From: an uncultured Clostridia bacterium
Lineage (GTDB): Bacteria > Bacillota > Clostridia > Christensenellales > UBA3700
Assembly: GCA_945872615.1 (NCBI GenBank)
Contig: CAMBZZ010000003.1
Coordinates: forward strand, 62,001-126,000
Direction of reading: 5' to 3'
Length of the DNA: 64,000 nt
The notes below the pieces were generated by a model. It made no database searches, was not told the origin of the DNA, and saw only the letters and a list, made by a program, of their open reading frames with translations. Positions 10,507 through 22,654 of this stretch are shown here, one piece after another; within the stretch, counting starts at the first letter, position 1, and every line of letters begins with the position of its first letter. Position numbers and translations under genes: made by a program.

Positions 10507-12573
10507 TTAGTTGTCGTCACCGTCCGTCGGCTCTTCGCTATTTGGTTGAGATTTCTCTTGAGCCTTGTCTTCGGCGTCCTCTTCAACCAGGTCTTGGGCA
10601 GGTTGTTCTTGTCGCTTATTTTCTTCGGGTACGATTTCCACTTTAGGTGCGGAGGTCTTTTTGTATTTGTCGTTCTTCTCTTGACGGGCATCGATACTAG
10701 ATATTACCTCTTCGGCGCTCTTGCCTTCGAAGAGCATCTCGACTTCGTTCGTATAAATGGTCTCTTTTTCGTACAAAACTTTGACCATGTTGTCGAGTAT
10801 ATCGCGCTTACTCTTGAGCACCTCGATTGCCCTTGCGTAGCAATCGTCGATTATCTTTTTGATTTCGCTGTCAATCAAGTCTCCTATCTTTTCGCTATAG
10901 GTGTGTTGGGTGGCGTAGTCTTTGCCTAAGAATACTTCCTTTTCTCCGCCGAGGAAAATGTTGCCCACCTTGTCGGACATACCCCACTCGGTCACCATAC
11001 TTCTGGCGATAGAAGTTGCTCTTTGAATATCGTTGGAAGCGCCCGTCGACACGTCGTGAATGACGATTTCTTCCGCGGCTCTACCGCCGAGCATCATGGT
11101 GATGAGGTCGGTGAGCTTATTTTTGGATACGTGGCTATCGTCACTCTCGGGTCTAGTCAAAGTATATCCCGCAGCCATACCTCTAGGGATTATGCTGACC
11201 TCTTGCACTTCGTCGCAATGTGGCAAAACCTTGGCGATAATGGCGTGTCCCGACTCGTGATATGCCGTGATACGTTTGTCGCTGTCGGTGATGATTCTGC
11301 TCTTTTTCTGAGGTCCCGCAATTACTTTGTTGATTGCTTCGAGGATGTCCTCCATAATTATGACCTTTCTGTCGGCTCTCGCCGCAAGAATAGACGCTTC
11401 GTTGAGCAAGTTTTCTATATCCGCGCCGCTAAATCCGCTAGTCATGCGAGCAAGCACTTTGAAAGATATTTCGCTAGCGAGCGGTTTGTTGCGCGCGTGC
11501 ACCTTGAAGATTGCCTCTCTACCCTTGACGTCGGGCGTGTTGACGTATATTTGCCTGTCGAATCTGCCCGGTCTCATGAGAGCCGGATCGAGAATATCCA
11601 CTCTGTTGGTTGCCGCCATGATTATGATACCGTCGTTCTTTTCGAAGCCGTCCATCTGTACGAGCAACTGATTGAGGGTTTGTTCTCTCTCATCGTTTCC
11701 GCCGCCGAGACCCGCGCCACGATGTCTACCCACGGCGTCTATTTCGTCGATAAATATTATGCAAGGCATATTGCGCTTGGCTTGGTCGAACAAATCTCTA
11801 ACTCTTGCCGCGCCCGTACCTACGAACATCTCTACGAAGTCCGAGCCGCTAATGGAGAAGAAAGGCACGTTGCTCTCACCCGCTACCGCTTTGGCGAACA
11901 GAGTTTTACCCGTTCCCGGAGGTCCTACGAGCAAGACGCCCTTAGGTATCCTTGCGCCGAGCGCGGTAAACTTTTGCGGATTTTTGAGAAACTCTACGAT
12001 CTCGGCAAGTTCGAGTTTTTCTTCTTCCGCGCCCGCAACGTCGCTAAACTTGACGTTGACGTTCATGTTTAGCCTTGCTTTGGTCTTGCCAAAGTTCATG
12101 GCTTGTTTGTTGGCGCCGCCCGCTTGTCTAAACAAGAAGAATACCACTATTCCCATCAAAATGAGCGAGCCTATAGGGAAAAGTAGCGACGTCCAAGTCG
12201 AGCCGGAATTAGGGTCGTCGTATTTGACGACAGGCACGTTGGCGCCCGCCTCTACCAAACCGTCAAGCTTGCCTGCAAACTCCGTCCTTGACGGAATTCT
12301 TACGAAATACGTTGCCTTTTTGGTTGGGTTTTTGAAAAAAGCGTCCTTGGTAGTCGTCGAGCCTTCCGCAAGCACGTAAGCGGTGTATCCGCCGCTGATA
12401 TAAATACCCGCGACTTTGTTGTCCTTTAGCATTTGCATCAAAGATTCCTCACCCTCGTAGGTGAGCTCCTTCGGCTTTGCTCCTCCCAGCATCGTCCATA
12501 TCAAAACGAATATCAAAACGATACAAAGGGCAATTATCGAAAATCTAATTATGTTGGCTGTTTTTTTGTTCAC
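10507..12573 (-). CDS. ftsH: ATP-dependent zinc metalloprotease FtsH
   Basis: Membrane-anchored AAA+ protease that degrades misfolded membrane proteins and regulatory proteins. The 688-aa chain has two N-terminal membrane helices (about 8-28 and 130-150) around an extracytoplasmic domain, Walker A GPPGTGKT, Walker B IIFIDEID, the second-region motif [20 protein letters not shown], and the zinc-binding HESGH in [10 protein letters not shown]. The C-terminal 60 residues are rich in Glu, Asp, Lys and Gln. The start is a GTG (12571-12573) preceded by GGAGGAG. It is transcribed alone between its own promoter and terminator. Confidence 0.97.
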   Translation of the reverse strand: MNKKTANIIRFSIIALCIVLIFVLIWTMLGGAKPKELTYEGEESLMQMLKDNKVAGIYISGGYTAYVLAEGSTTTKDAFFKNPTKKATYFVRIPSRTEFAGKLDGLVEAGANVPVVKYDDPNSGSTWTSLLFPIGSLILMGIVVFFLFRQAGGANKQAMNFGKTKARLNMNVNVKFSDVAGAEEEKLELAEIVEFLKNPQKFTALGARIPKGVLLVGPPGTGKTLFAKAVAGESNVPFFSISGSDFVEMFVGTGAARVRDLFDQAKRNMPCIIFIDEIDAVGRHRGAGLGGGNDEREQTLNQLLVQMDGFEKNDGIIIMAATNRVDILDPALMRPGRFDRQIYVNTPDVKGREAIFKVHARNKPLASEISFKVLARMTSGFSGADIENLLNEASILAARADRKVIIMEDILEAINKVIAGPQKKSRIITDSDKRITAYHESGHAIIAKVLPHCDEVQEVSIIPRGMAAGYTLTRPESDDSHVSKNKLTDLITMMLGGRAAEEIVIHDVSTGASNDIQRATSIARSMVTEWGMSDKVGNIFLGGEKEVFLGKDYATQHTYSEKIGDLIDSEIKKIIDDCYARAIEVLKSKRDILDNMVKVLYEKETIYTNEVEMLFEGKSAEEVISSIDARQEKNDKYKKTSAPKVEIVPEENKRQEQPAQDLVEEDAEDKAQEKSQPNSEEPTDGDDN

Positions 12574-12614
12574 AGTCTCCTCCGCATTACAAATCTTAGT
12601 CTAAACGTTATTTT

Positions 12615-12643
12615 ATAATAGTATAATTACCTCTTCAAGTCAA
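12615..12643 (-). promoter_or_regulatory. ftsH promoter
   Basis: Minus-strand TTGACT (12638-12643), 17-bp spacer, TATTAT (12615-12620); a second TTGACA lies 10 bp further upstream. Confidence 0.6.
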
Positions 12644-12684
12644 GTATTGTCAAAAAATATAGTTATGCGGAGTGTAAAATGTTT

Positions 12685-13122
12685 CTAAAATTTATATCTA
12701 CTCACCAATTCAAAGGTCTTGCGAGACATTGCGTCTATAAAGCCCTCGTCGCGAGTTTTCAATTCCGTCATTCTATCCGAATCGCTGTCCCCGACAATCG
12801 CCATAACTCCTATATCACCTATACGCTTGCGATTGCTAAAAAATGCCCCTCCGGGCTTGATTCCGTTGGAAGTTAGTTTGATTTTTCCTATATCCTTGCT
12901 TTCTCCGAGCGTGGAGTCGATGACTATCACCACGTCGTTTTTGTGGCGTTTGTTAAGCATTTGCGCGTACTGCGCGACATTGAGCGAAGTTATTTGGTTG
13001 CCCGTGCAACCGTACACGTAAGCGTCAACTCCGCTTGCCTTGAGCAAATCGCCGACTTTGGGACCTATACTGTCACCGACGACCTTGGTCGTTCCTATAC
13101 ATACGAATACCAATTTTTTCAT
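12685..13122 (-). CDS. yyaC: YyaC-like protein (DUF1256), sporulation-linked family
   Basis: A 145-aa protein resembling the YyaC/DUF1256 family, which is distantly related to the germination protease Gpr and common in spore formers. Matching features are VCIGTTKVVGDSIGPKVG at the start, VYGCTGNQITSLN near residue 40, VIVIDSTLGESKDIGKI near 70 and IKPGGAFF near 90; the Asp residues in the first and third fit a protease-like site. The ATG at 13122 is preferred over an in-frame TTG eight codons earlier. A TATAAT lies upstream without a clear -35 box, and no strong ribosome site is seen. Assignment is by motif memory only. Confidence 0.7.
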   Translation of the reverse strand: MKKLVFVCIGTTKVVGDSIGPKVGDLLKASGVDAYVYGCTGNQITSLNVAQYAQMLNKRHKNDVVIVIDSTLGESKDIGKIKLTSNGIKPGGAFFSNRKRIGDIGVMAIVGDSDSDRMTELKTRDEGFIDAMSRKTFELVSRYKF

Positions 13123-13249
13123 ATTCAAAAGTCTTGCCCAAAACAAAAATATTATACCTGTATTGATTTATTTAACTTTTTTGGTCAATAATACCATCGT
13201 CGATTATTTGCCTTTGCCTTTGAACAAAATCAAAATAGTCAAAAGCATA

Positions 13250-13278
13250 TTGACATTTGAATAAAACTCTAATATAAT
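13250..13278 (+). promoter_or_regulatory. cvpA-like gene promoter
   Basis: Consensus TTGACA (13250-13255), 17-bp spacer, TATAAT (13273-13278), then AAGGAG before the ATG at 13321. Confidence 0.9.
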
Positions 13279-13320
13279 AATTATGCTAGACGGAGCTGTT
13301 CGTTTGGCAAGGAGAAGAAT

Positions 13321-13941
13321 ATGTTCAACTATATCTTAGCATTACCCGAGCTTCCTATACCGGTATCCTACGTTACGATAGGTGCGGCGGTCATTTTGTT
13401 ACTCGGGCTTATCATCGGAGCAAAACAAGGCTTGGTCAAGGCACTATTTTCGATTTTGTCCACTGCCGGTTCTATTGTTGCCGCAACTTTCATTATGCCT
13501 TATATCACCAACTTCTTGACGGGACAAGAAAAAATACAAGAAATGATTGCTACTTATGGAGAGATACTCAACAAAGCCGTCGCCGTTATTTCATTTATAA
13601 TGGCTTGGATAGTAGCTTTTGTTGTTCTCAAAATAATATTCGCAATCATCAACAAGATTTTTAGCGGAGACGGCGTGCTCGGCACTATCAACAGATTGCT
13701 CGGTGCGGTATTCGGCTTGGCAGCGTCGGCGTTGGTAGTAATTACGATAGTATACTTGATGAATATGTTTAGCAGTAGCCAATCTATCTTCCAAGAGTTG
13801 CTTGAAAATGCAAAGACCGACCCTGTAGGTACCTTCTTGGTCGAGAACAATCTGCTTGACAAACTCATTGGTTTACTTAGTTCCAAGATCCCTGCTTTTG
13901 CCGACTTTATGGCGTCGGTAGGCTATACCGCAGCAAGTTAG
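13321..13941 (+). CDS. CvpA family membrane protein
   Basis: A 206-aa integral membrane protein with four helices, fitting the CvpA/colicin V production family: a first helix followed by GLIIGAKQGLVKALFSILST, then helices around residues 95-120 and 130-150. The loop GTINRLLGAVFGLAASALVV matches the family's second conserved block. The molecular role of CvpA proteins is poorly defined. Its own strong promoter and terminator make it a single-gene unit. AAGGAG precedes the ATG. Confidence 0.8.
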   Translation: MFNYILALPELPIPVSYVTIGAAVILLLGLIIGAKQGLVKALFSILSTAGSIVAATFIMPYITNFLTGQEKIQEMIATYGEILNKAVAVISFIMAWIVAFVVLKIIFAIINKIFSGDGVLGTINRLLGAVFGLAASALVVITIVYLMNMFSSSQSIFQELLENAKTDPVGTFLVENNLLDKLIGLLSSKIPAFADFMASVGYTAAS

Positions 13942-14171
13942 AGCCATAAGGACAACAAATTACCGATTATTCCAAAAAGTCCGCTCAATACGAGAGTGGA
14001 CTTTTTTATTCCTTGCCATGCGATATATTCCGCAAGACAAACGACGAAAGCCAATCCGTCCGATATGCCGATAGCATATATCGTTTTCTTTTTTGTCCCC
14101 AACACCCAGCATATTAGGTACTTGATTGCAATAGTCACCAAAAAAACTGCCGCGTTTTCTATGCTCGTCAT
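13938..14171 (-). CDS. Possible small membrane protein
   Basis: A 77-aa open frame with three hydrophobic stretches separated by charged turns (WVLGTKKKTIY, WQGIKKSTLV). It converges on the preceding gene and overlaps its last four bases, and it runs through that gene's terminator hairpin. No ribosome site or clear promoter is seen before ATG 14171 or the in-frame TTG at 14189. The membrane-like pattern argues for a real small protein, but it could be a chance open frame. Confidence 0.35.
   Translation of the reverse strand: MTSIENAAVFLVTIAIKYLICWVLGTKKKTIYAIGISDGLAFVVCLAEYIAWQGIKKSTLVLSGLFGIIGNLLSLWL
13974..14007 (+). terminator. Terminator of the cvpA-like gene
   Basis: Stem of 13 pairs with one G-T wobble (AAAAAGTCCGCTC with GAG-AGTGGACTTTTT), loop of 7, then T run; 33 bp after the stop. 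Confidence 0.8.
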
Positions 14172-14222
14172 ATCATATTGTATTGTCAAAATAGCAAATA
14201 TTGTAAAAATTATGCTAACCTA

Positions 14223-14251
14223 TTGAAAAATAACTTTATTTAATCTATAAT
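14223..14251 (+). promoter_or_regulatory. Near-leaderless promoter of the acyltransferase gene
   Basis: TTGAAA (14223-14228), 17-bp spacer, TATAAT (14246-14251); the ATG at 14261 is only 9 bp past the -10 box. Confidence 0.8.
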
Positions 14252-14260
14252 ATTATAGTC

Positions 14261-15571
14261 ATGAACAAAAAGATTTCTAAGTGGCATAGGCTAGACAATT
14301 CCGCCAAAATATATCCTATGATGGAGCAAAGGGACAAGCACAATCTCTTTCGCATAACTTTCGTTATGAAGCAAGACGTTGCGCCCGACGTACTCCAAAA
14401 GGCTTTGGAATTGACTTTGACTCGTTTTCCTTCCTTCAAAGTAAGATTGAAAAAGGGGTTTTTTTGGTACTATTTCGACACCAACGACATGCCTGCCAAA
14501 ATCTATCCTCTCGACCCCGCACCTTTGCGCAAGGTCGTCGCCAAGAAGAACAACGACTATTGCTTTAAGATTAGTTATTATAACAAGTTGATTACGGGCG
14601 ACTTTTTCCACGCGCTGTGCGACGGCGTGGGGGCAAGTTGCTTTATGAAATCCCTCGTCTATACCTACGTCAATCTTTTGGGTTACGACGTGGCTTCCGA
14701 ATGCAAGATTATGACCATAGGCTCACCCGTACAGCCGTCGGAGCTTGAGGACAGCTTCCTTGCCAATTACAAAAAAGTAAAAATCAAAGACCTCAACATA
14801 TCTTCACTCAAGGGTGACAAAAAGAAAGCCTACCTTATCAAGGGCATAATGTTCGAGGACAACGGCACGGGCATAATCCACATTTACTGTCCTATTGCCG
14901 ATTTGCTAGCCAAGGCAAAAGAAAAGGGCTGCACCGCCACCGAATTGTTGACGGCAATCTTCATTCTTTCGATATACGAAGCGCAGATAGAGGGTAAAAA
15001 CAACGATGCGGGCAATATTCAGATATTTTGTCCTATCAATCTTCGCAAGATTTTCAATTCCAATACACTACTCAACTTCTCGCTCTTTTCGCGTATTAGC
15101 GCCAACCCACATACCGATATGGATATGGATACCCTCATATCCATTGTGCACGATTGCTTGCAACGCGACACCGACAAAGAGTTGCTTAGCAGCAAGATTT
15201 CCACTACCGTGATGGGCGAAAAGTTCTTCTTGATGCGCATAATGCCACTATTTATCAAACAGTTGATTTTTAAGATAAGCAATTTGTTCATCGGCAAAAA
15301 CAAAAAGACGGCAACCTTCTCCAACGTGGGCATTTTACAACTGCCCGACGGCTTGCGCGACCACGTAGAGTCGGCGTCGGTGAGCATAAGCGTCAACCAA
15401 ACCACGCCCGTCAGTCTCACGGCTCTCACCACCTACGAAACGCTGTGTCTGACCTTTACCAGATGTATCACCGACACGGCAATCGAGCGAGTATTTGTCA
15501 AGCATCTACAAGATCTCGGCATTGACGTATCCGTCAACAGTAACATGTGGGAGGTGAACTATGCGTTGTAA
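14261..15571 (+). CDS. Condensation/alcohol acetyltransferase-like protein
   Basis: A 436-aa CoA-dependent acyltransferase-fold protein like the alcohol acetyltransferase and NRPS condensation superfamily. The catalytic HxxxDG motif is seen in FFHALCDGVGAS near residue 125, and the second half carries NLRKIFNSNTLLNFSL and the DFG-region counterpart TATFSNVGILQLPDG. There is no carrier-protein or adenylation domain, so it is stand-alone. The stop overlaps the start of the next gene by 11 bp, so the two are one unit, and this protein type is known to sit next to a zinc-ribbon membrane protein in Clostridia. Substrates are unknown; a lipid or cell-surface acyl acceptor is plausible given the membrane partner. 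Confidence 0.75.
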   Translation: MNKKISKWHRLDNSAKIYPMMEQRDKHNLFRITFVMKQDVAPDVLQKALELTLTRFPSFKVRLKKGFFWYYFDTNDMPAKIYPLDPAPLRKVVAKKNNDYCFKISYYNKLITGDFFHALCDGVGASCFMKSLVYTYVNLLGYDVASECKIMTIGSPVQPSELEDSFLANYKKVKIKDLNISSLKGDKKKAYLIKGIMFEDNGTGIIHIYCPIADLLAKAKEKGCTATELLTAIFILSIYEAQIEGKNNDAGNIQIFCPINLRKIFNSNTLLNFSLFSRISANPHTDMDMDTLISIVHDCLQRDTDKELLSSKISTTVMGEKFFLMRIMPLFIKQLIFKISNLFIGKNKKTATFSNVGILQLPDGLRDHVESASVSISVNQTTPVSLTALTTYETLCLTFTRCITDTAIERVFVKHLQDLGIDVSVNSNMWEVNYAL

Positions 15572-16256
15572 GTATTGCGGCGTAGAAGTCAATGACAACG
15601 TCAAAGTTTGTCCTATCTGCCACGAAAAACTCGAAGGTTATCTCTCTGATGCTCCGTCGATGTATCCAGCAAAAAACAGCGTAAAACGCAAGAGAAAACA
15701 CACGCATTTTACCTTTGACAACCTATATTGGGGCATTGGGCTTGCTGTATGGATATGCTGTCTTGCCGTATGCGAGGTCCTTACGCCAACTCTACAATGG
15801 CATTGGCTAGTCATACTGCTGATATTGTACGGTTATCTCTTCGTCCGCAATACGATACTCTCCAACTCGTCCATAGGTCTCAAAATCTTTACCCAGATTA
15901 TTATGATTTTGGCAGTATTGATTAGTTCGTTGTATATATTCAAAGGGCTCAATCTACACCACGACCCGAAGTATTGGATATTAGAATACGCCTTGCCGAT
16001 AGTGCTTGGCACGGGACTAGTCATAATGATAGTTTTCGTGTGCATATTTGCCAAGAGATGCCCGTCACTCATTGCCGATTGCGTATTTATGATGCTACTA
16101 GGCTATACGCCTATCATTATGTATCTCACGGGCAATGTCACTCACCTGTGGCCGTCACTCGCCGTATCTATCGTCGCAACGCTGGCAATACTATCTTGCT
16201 TTATGTTCGGTAGAAAAGAATTGATTGACGAACTCAAAAAGCGGTTTCATCTATAA
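15561..16256 (+). CDS. Zinc-ribbon membrane protein (DUF6320-like)
   Basis: A 231-aa protein with an N-terminal zinc ribbon (MRCKYCG then KVCPICHEKL, residues 1-24; four Cys), a basic linker, and six membrane helices from about residue 55 onward. I believe this is the DUF6320 type, which usually accompanies the upstream acyltransferase. The two genes overlap by 11 bp, implying translational coupling and a joint complex at the membrane. No catalytic motif is visible. A bidirectional terminator follows 10 bp after the stop. Confidence 0.75.
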   Translation: MRCKYCGVEVNDNVKVCPICHEKLEGYLSDAPSMYPAKNSVKRKRKHTHFTFDNLYWGIGLAVWICCLAVCEVLTPTLQWHWLVILLILYGYLFVRNTILSNSSIGLKIFTQIIMILAVLISSLYIFKGLNLHHDPKYWILEYALPIVLGTGLVIMIVFVCIFAKRCPSLIADCVFMMLLGYTPIIMYLTGNVTHLWPSLAVSIVATLAILSCFMFGRKELIDELKKRFHL

Positions 16257-16265
16257 TTAATCAAC

Positions 16266-16293
16266 AAAACGCCACTATCAAAGTGGCGTTTTG
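16266..16293. terminator. Terminator after the acyltransferase operon
   Basis: Perfect 11-bp stem (AAAACGCCACT / AGTGGCGTTTT) with a 5-nt loop. Confidence 0.85.
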
Positions 16294-16322
16294 TATCAAT
16301 TATCGTTTAATATTTTTTAAGT

Positions 16323-16356
16323 TAAAAAGATACCGAACTCATCGTTCGGTATCTTT
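16323..16356 (-). terminator. gyrA terminator
   Basis: Perfect 13-bp stem AAAGATACCGAAC / GTTCGGTATCTTT with a 5-nt loop; minus-strand T run follows. Confidence 0.9.
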
Positions 16357-16363
16357 AATTAAT

Positions 16364-18934
16364 TTATTCTTGGTCGGTTGGTTGCTCGGGCGTTTCGGAA
16401 GTGTCCGACGTCTCGCCTTGTGGAGTTTCGGTTGCTTCTACCTCGACTTCTTCGTCGGCGTGCGGCACTATAGTAAAGCATACGACGTTGCCCTCGTCTC
16501 TCATTCTCATTACCTTGACGCCTTGGGTATTTCTACCAATCTTGGAGATTTCGTTGGCTCTTACCCTAATTATCGTGCCGTTGTCGGCTATAATCATCAC
16601 GTCGTCGGTGTCAGGGTTGACGAGTTTTAGGTTGACGATATCGCCCGTCTTTTCGTTGAGCACGCCCGCTTTGATACCCTTACCAGCTCTGCCTTGCAAG
16701 GTATATTCGGATATATCCGTTCTCTTGCCGTAGCCGTTGGAGGTAATGGTCAACACTTCGCTGCCTTCGATGACCTTGGTCATATCTACTACGTGTTCGC
16801 CCTTGGACTTGTCAATATTGATAGACTTGACGCCTTGGCTAGTTCTTCCCGTAGGTCTTACGTCCTTTTCGCTAAATCTTATGCACTTACCGCTGCTGGA
16901 AGCCATAATGATTTCGTCTTCGCCGCTAGTGAGTTGTACGCCGATAAGTTCGTCTCCGTCAACGAGGTTGATTGCGATTTTACCGTTGGACTGAATTCTG
17001 TCAAACTCGCCGAGGTCGGTCTTTTTGATAAGTCCGTTTTTGGTAGCCATCATCAGATAGCCTTGGCTTCCCTTTGGCACAGGGATTGCCTTGTTGATTT
17101 GTTCTCCCGCCTCCAAGTTGAGCAAGTTGACTATCGCTCTACCCTTGGCGTTTCTGCTTGCTTCGGGGATTTGGTAGCCCTTGATACGATATACTCTGCC
17201 CGTATTGCTAAAGAAGAGAATATTGTCGTGAGTAGAAGTCGCCATAACGTCCTCTACGAAGTCTTCTTCCTTGGTCTTGTGCGCCGATACTCCCACGCCG
17301 CCTCTTCTTTGAGCCTTGTACTCGTCTACCGGCATACGCTTGATATAGCCGTTGTGGGTAGCTGTGATGATTACGTCCTCTTCTTCGATGAGGTCTTCTA
17401 TGTCTAGGTCGGAGTAATCGTAAGTAATCTCCGATCTACGAGGGTCGGCATACTTTTCTTTGATTTCCGTCATTTCGGTTTTGATGATTTCCACCACTCT
17501 TTGAGGTTTTGCCAATATATCCTTGAGGTCGGCGATAGTCTTTTCCAATTCTTCGAGTTCACTCTTGAGTTTGTCGACTTCGAGTGCCGTCAATCTTTGC
17601 AATCTCATCTCGAGTATCGCCACGGCTTGACGCTCGCTGAGTTCGAATTTGTCGCACAGATTGCTGATAGCCACGTTGCGGTCGCTCGACGCCTTAATCG
17701 TTGCGATAACTTCGTCGATATTGGCTAGCGCTTTGACCAATCCCAATAAGATATGTTCCTTTTCTTGCGCCTTGTCGAGGTCGTATTGGGTACGACGAGT
17801 GATGACTGACTTTTGGTGCTTGATATACTCTTCGAGGATTTGCTTGAGGTTGAGCACCTTAGGCGTGCCGTCCACCAAAGCAAGCATAATCATAGAGTTG
17901 GAGACTTGCAGTTGGGTGTGCTTGAAAAGAAGGTTGAGCACGACTTGCGGATTGGCGTCTTTCTTGACTTCGATGACGATACGCATACCCTCTCTATCCG
18001 ACAACTCGTGAATATCGCTGATGCCCTCGACTCTCTTCTGTTTGACGAGGTCGGCTATACTCTCAATGAGTTTAGCCTTGTTGACTTGGTAAGGAATCTC
18101 CGTAATGATAATGCTCGACTTGCCGTTAGAATGTTCTTCTATCTCCGTCTTAGCTCTAATTATGCAGTTACCTTTACCCGTTCTATAAGCCTTTTTGATA
18201 CCGCTACCGCCCATAATGTAGGCACCCGTAGGATAGTCGGGGGCAGGTATATATTCCATCAGTTGCTCGATGTCAAGGTCAGGATCATCGAGCAAAGCGA
18301 TAGTACCGTCGATAACTTCGGCAAGGTTATGCGGAGGAATAGACGTTGCCATACCTACGGCTATACCGTCGCTACCGTTGACGAGTAAGTTAGGATAACG
18401 TGCAGGGAGCACGACAGGTTGCTCTCTCGTATCGTCGAAGTTCGGATAGAAGTCAACCGTCTTTTTGTCTATATCCCTTATCATTTCGTTGGCGATTTTG
18501 CTCATTCTCGCCTCGGTGTATCTATAAGCTGCGGCAGGGTCGCCGTCCACCGAGCCGAAGTTGCCGTGTCCGTCTACGAGAGTACATCTGATAGAAAAGT
18601 CTTGCGCCAATCTTACCAACGCGTCGTAAACCGATCTGTCGCCGTGTGGGTGGTATTTACCAAGCACGTCTCCGACGATAAGCGCGCACTTACGGTGTGG
18701 CTTATCCGCCGTCAAACCGAGTTCGTTCATATCATACAAAATTCTTCTATGAACGGGCTTTAGTCCGTCTCTTACGTCAGGGATCGCTCTCGAAACGTTG
18801 ACCGCCATAGCATAGGCGATAAAGGACTTCTTCATCTCGCTCTCGACTTCGACGTGTTCGATAGTCGTCCCCGCGAGCATCTCCATTATATCTTTTTTAT
18901 TGTCGATATTTTCGTTATCTTTTTTGATTGCCAT
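16364..18934 (-). CDS. gyrA: DNA gyrase subunit A
   Basis: Breakage-reunion subunit of DNA gyrase, which introduces negative supercoils. The 856-aa protein has the CAP-like DNA-binding region with [20 protein letters not shown] at residues 92-111, the catalytic Tyr139 in [10 protein letters not shown], and a C-terminal beta-pinwheel with the GyrA box QRRGGVG, which separates it from ParC. The acidic tail ([19 protein letters not shown]) is typical. At the position of E. coli Ser83, where small hydroxyl residues are usual, this protein has Arg100; the equivalent of Asp87 is kept. It is co-transcribed with gyrB 14 bp upstream. Confidence 0.97.
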   Translation of the reverse strand: MAIKKDNENIDNKKDIMEMLAGTTIEHVEVESEMKKSFIAYAMAVNVSRAIPDVRDGLKPVHRRILYDMNELGLTADKPHRKCALIVGDVLGKYHPHGDRSVYDALVRLAQDFSIRCTLVDGHGNFGSVDGDPAAAYRYTEARMSKIANEMIRDIDKKTVDFYPNFDDTREQPVVLPARYPNLLVNGSDGIAVGMATSIPPHNLAEVIDGTIALLDDPDLDIEQLMEYIPAPDYPTGAYIMGGSGIKKAYRTGKGNCIIRAKTEIEEHSNGKSSIIITEIPYQVNKAKLIESIADLVKQKRVEGISDIHELSDREGMRIVIEVKKDANPQVVLNLLFKHTQLQVSNSMIMLALVDGTPKVLNLKQILEEYIKHQKSVITRRTQYDLDKAQEKEHILLGLVKALANIDEVIATIKASSDRNVAISNLCDKFELSERQAVAILEMRLQRLTALEVDKLKSELEELEKTIADLKDILAKPQRVVEIIKTEMTEIKEKYADPRRSEITYDYSDLDIEDLIEEEDVIITATHNGYIKRMPVDEYKAQRRGGVGVSAHKTKEEDFVEDVMATSTHDNILFFSNTGRVYRIKGYQIPEASRNAKGRAIVNLLNLEAGEQINKAIPVPKGSQGYLMMATKNGLIKKTDLGEFDRIQSNGKIAINLVDGDELIGVQLTSGEDEIIMASSSGKCIRFSEKDVRPTGRTSQGVKSINIDKSKGEHVVDMTKVIEGSEVLTITSNGYGKRTDISEYTLQGRAGKGIKAGVLNEKTGDIVNLKLVNPDTDDVMIIADNGTIIRVRANEISKIGRNTQGVKVMRMRDEGNVVCFTIVPHADEEVEVEATETPQGETSDTSETPEQPTDQE

Positions 18935-18948
18935 AACTTATCCCTCCA

Positions 18949-20877
<1,929 letters not shown>

Positions 20878-20886
20878 TTATGCGCA

Positions 20887-20898
20887 CGCACGCGTGCG
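20887..20898. repeat. 12-bp palindrome in the gyrB leader
   Basis: CGCACGCGTGCG, perfectly self-complementary, sits between the gyrB -10 region and the ribosome site and contrasts with AT-rich flanks. Confidence 0.6.
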
Positions 20899-20918
20899 AG
20901 TATTATAATATTATAATT

Positions 20919-20947
20919 ATTATATCATCCTACGAAAAAAATAGCAA
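20919..20947 (-). promoter_or_regulatory. gyrB promoter
   Basis: Minus-strand TTGCTA (20942-20947), 17-bp spacer, TATAAT (20919-20924). Several overlapping TATAAT-like runs follow. Confidence 0.55.
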
Positions 20948-21031
20948 GGCTTTGCAGCAAAATAACGCTCTTTCGAGCAGGTTTTTCTCATGGAATTTTT
21001 TGCAAAATTTTGGCAATTTTTTTGAGCGTTA

Positions 21032-21060
21032 TTGACAAAAGACGACTGGTGTGCTACATT
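21032..21060 (+). promoter_or_regulatory. Rubrerythrin promoter
   Basis: TTGACA (21032-21037), 17-bp spacer, TACATT (21055-21060), then AAGGAG seven bases before the ATG. Confidence 0.85.
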
Positions 21061-21087
21061 ATTAAAAAACGATTAAGGAGATATAAT

Positions 21088-21624
21088 ATGCAACTAAAAG
21101 ATAGCAAAACTATGCAAAATCTTATGACCGCCTTTGCAGGTGAGTCGCAAGCTCGCAACAAATATACCTACTTTGCTTCCAAAGCTAAGAAGGAAGGCTA
21201 CGTTCAAATAGCCGCTCTCTTCGAAGAGACCGCCAACAACGAAAAAGAACACGCAAAAATGTGGTTCAAGCTCATCAACGGCGGTATAGGCTCTACCGCA
21301 GAAAATCTCAAAGCTGCTGCCGAGGGCGAAAACTACGAATGGACGGACATGTACGATACCTTTGCCAAAGAAGCTAGAGAAGAAGGCTTCGAAGAGATTG
21401 CCAAAATGTTCGAAGGCGTAGCAAAAATCGAGAAAGAACACGAAGAAAGATACACCGCCCTTCTAAACAACTTGCAAAACGGCAAAGTATTCGCCAAAGA
21501 CGAAGAAGTAGAATGGCATTGCGCTAACTGCGGACACGTTCACTACGGCAAGACGGCTCCCGAAGTTTGCCCTGTATGCGCTCATCCACAAGCTTACTTC
21601 CAAGTTAGAGCCAAAAACTTTTAA
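21088..21624 (+). CDS. rbr: Rubrerythrin
   Basis: Di-iron peroxidase that protects anaerobes by reducing hydrogen peroxide. The 178-aa protein has the ferritin-like four-helix part with iron-binding motifs [15 protein letters not shown] and [12 protein letters not shown], plus a C-terminal rubredoxin domain with CANCG (about residue 146) and CPVCAHP (about 161). The start at 21088 is chosen for its AAGGAG; the longer open frame upstream runs through the promoter. It is a single-gene unit between a strong promoter and a strong terminator. Confidence 0.97.
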   Translation: MQLKDSKTMQNLMTAFAGESQARNKYTYFASKAKKEGYVQIAALFEETANNEKEHAKMWFKLINGGIGSTAENLKAAAEGENYEWTDMYDTFAKEAREEGFEEIAKMFEGVAKIEKEHEERYTALLNNLQNGKVFAKDEEVEWHCANCGHVHYGKTAPEVCPVCAHPQAYFQVRAKNF

Positions 21625-21640
21625 TATAAAGTGACAACCA

Positions 21641-21676
21641 AAAACCGCATCTGCTAATAGATGCGGTTTTTTATTT
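21641..21676 (+). terminator. Rubrerythrin terminator
   Basis: Perfect 12-bp stem AAAACCGCATCT / AGATGCGGTTTT with a 6-nt loop and long T run; may also serve the convergent transporter gene. Confidence 0.9.
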
Positions 21677-21707
21677 TTGTCGATAAGTATTGAATTTTTG
21701 ATATTTT

Positions 21708-22643
21708 CTAATGCAACGCCGTCAAGATAAGCGTCATCATAGGAATGGTGACTATCGACGACATAGTACCCAGCAAAACAAGGTTGGCAGCCGTTTCTTG
21801 TCCCTCCCCCAGCATCTCGGCAAAGTTGAGCACGACGCTGGCAACGGGAGTGCACGCAAGGATAAACATAGTCTCCTTGAAGTAGGTAGGCAATGGCAAA
21901 AACCAAACTAAGAGCAAAGCGATAAGCCCAAATATTACTTGCTTAAACACTACCACCACGTACTGCATAGGACGGCAAAATACCGACCTAGGGCTGTTGA
22001 CGGCAAGTCGCATACCCATGATAAGCATACATAGCGGCGTCGTCATCTTACCTAACAAAGTAATCATTGCGTCCAACTGCGACGGCATCTTAGCCCCGGT
22101 AAAGAACAGCGGTAAGCCTATTATCAAGCCCACGGTGGCGGGGTTAAAAATTGCCTTTTTAATTGAAACGTACTTTTTGTCACGAGTAATGATAGCCGAA
22201 GCAAAAGTCCAACCGAGCAAGTTCATACCTATCAAAAAAGCCGTCGAATATACGAGCACTTCGGGATTGTCGGGGAAGATACTTTCGAGTAGAGGAACGC
22301 CCAAAAAGCCCACGTTGCCGAATGCCACGGCTACGTTGGATATTCTCACCGCGACGTTGTCTTGTTTTTTTCTAAAAATTAGGTAGTACACACCCAACAC
22401 GACGGCTTGCAAGACGAAGGTGAGCGCAAGGAATATCATCATTCTAACGAAGACGTCTCGGCTGTACTCTACTCTAGTCAACGAGTATATCGTCAAGCAA
22501 GGCTGACAAACGTACATCAAGATGACGGCAAAAGCCGAAATGGCTTGAGGCTTGATAATCCCCGTCTTGACGGTGACGAACCCCGGTATTGCGTAAGCAA
22601 GCATTATGCCTACCGTTGTCAAAGTTATCAAAAACAATTCCAT
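21708..22643 (-). CDS. AEC family transporter
   Basis: Auxin-efflux-carrier superfamily permease, 311 aa with about ten membrane helices in two five-helix halves. Family features are the first helix region FVTVKTGIIKPQAIS, NVAVAFGNVGFLGVPLLESIFP near residue 110, and TPLCMLIMGMRLA in the second half. Bacterial members export or import organic acids such as malate or malonate; the substrate here is unknown. ATG 22643 (MELFL) is preferred to a GTG eight codons upstream because the predicted transcript starts only about 5 nt before it. Confidence 0.85.
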   Translation of the reverse strand: MELFLITLTTVGIMLAYAIPGFVTVKTGIIKPQAISAFAVILMYVCQPCLTIYSLTRVEYSRDVFVRMMIFLALTFVLQAVVLGVYYLIFRKKQDNVAVRISNVAVAFGNVGFLGVPLLESIFPDNPEVLVYSTAFLIGMNLLGWTFASAIITRDKKYVSIKKAIFNPATVGLIIGLPLFFTGAKMPSQLDAMITLLGKMTTPLCMLIMGMRLAVNSPRSVFCRPMQYVVVVFKQVIFGLIALLLVWFLPLPTYFKETMFILACTPVASVVLNFAEMLGEGQETAANLVLLGTMSSIVTIPMMTLILTALH

Positions 22644-22654
22644 AAATCTATTAC

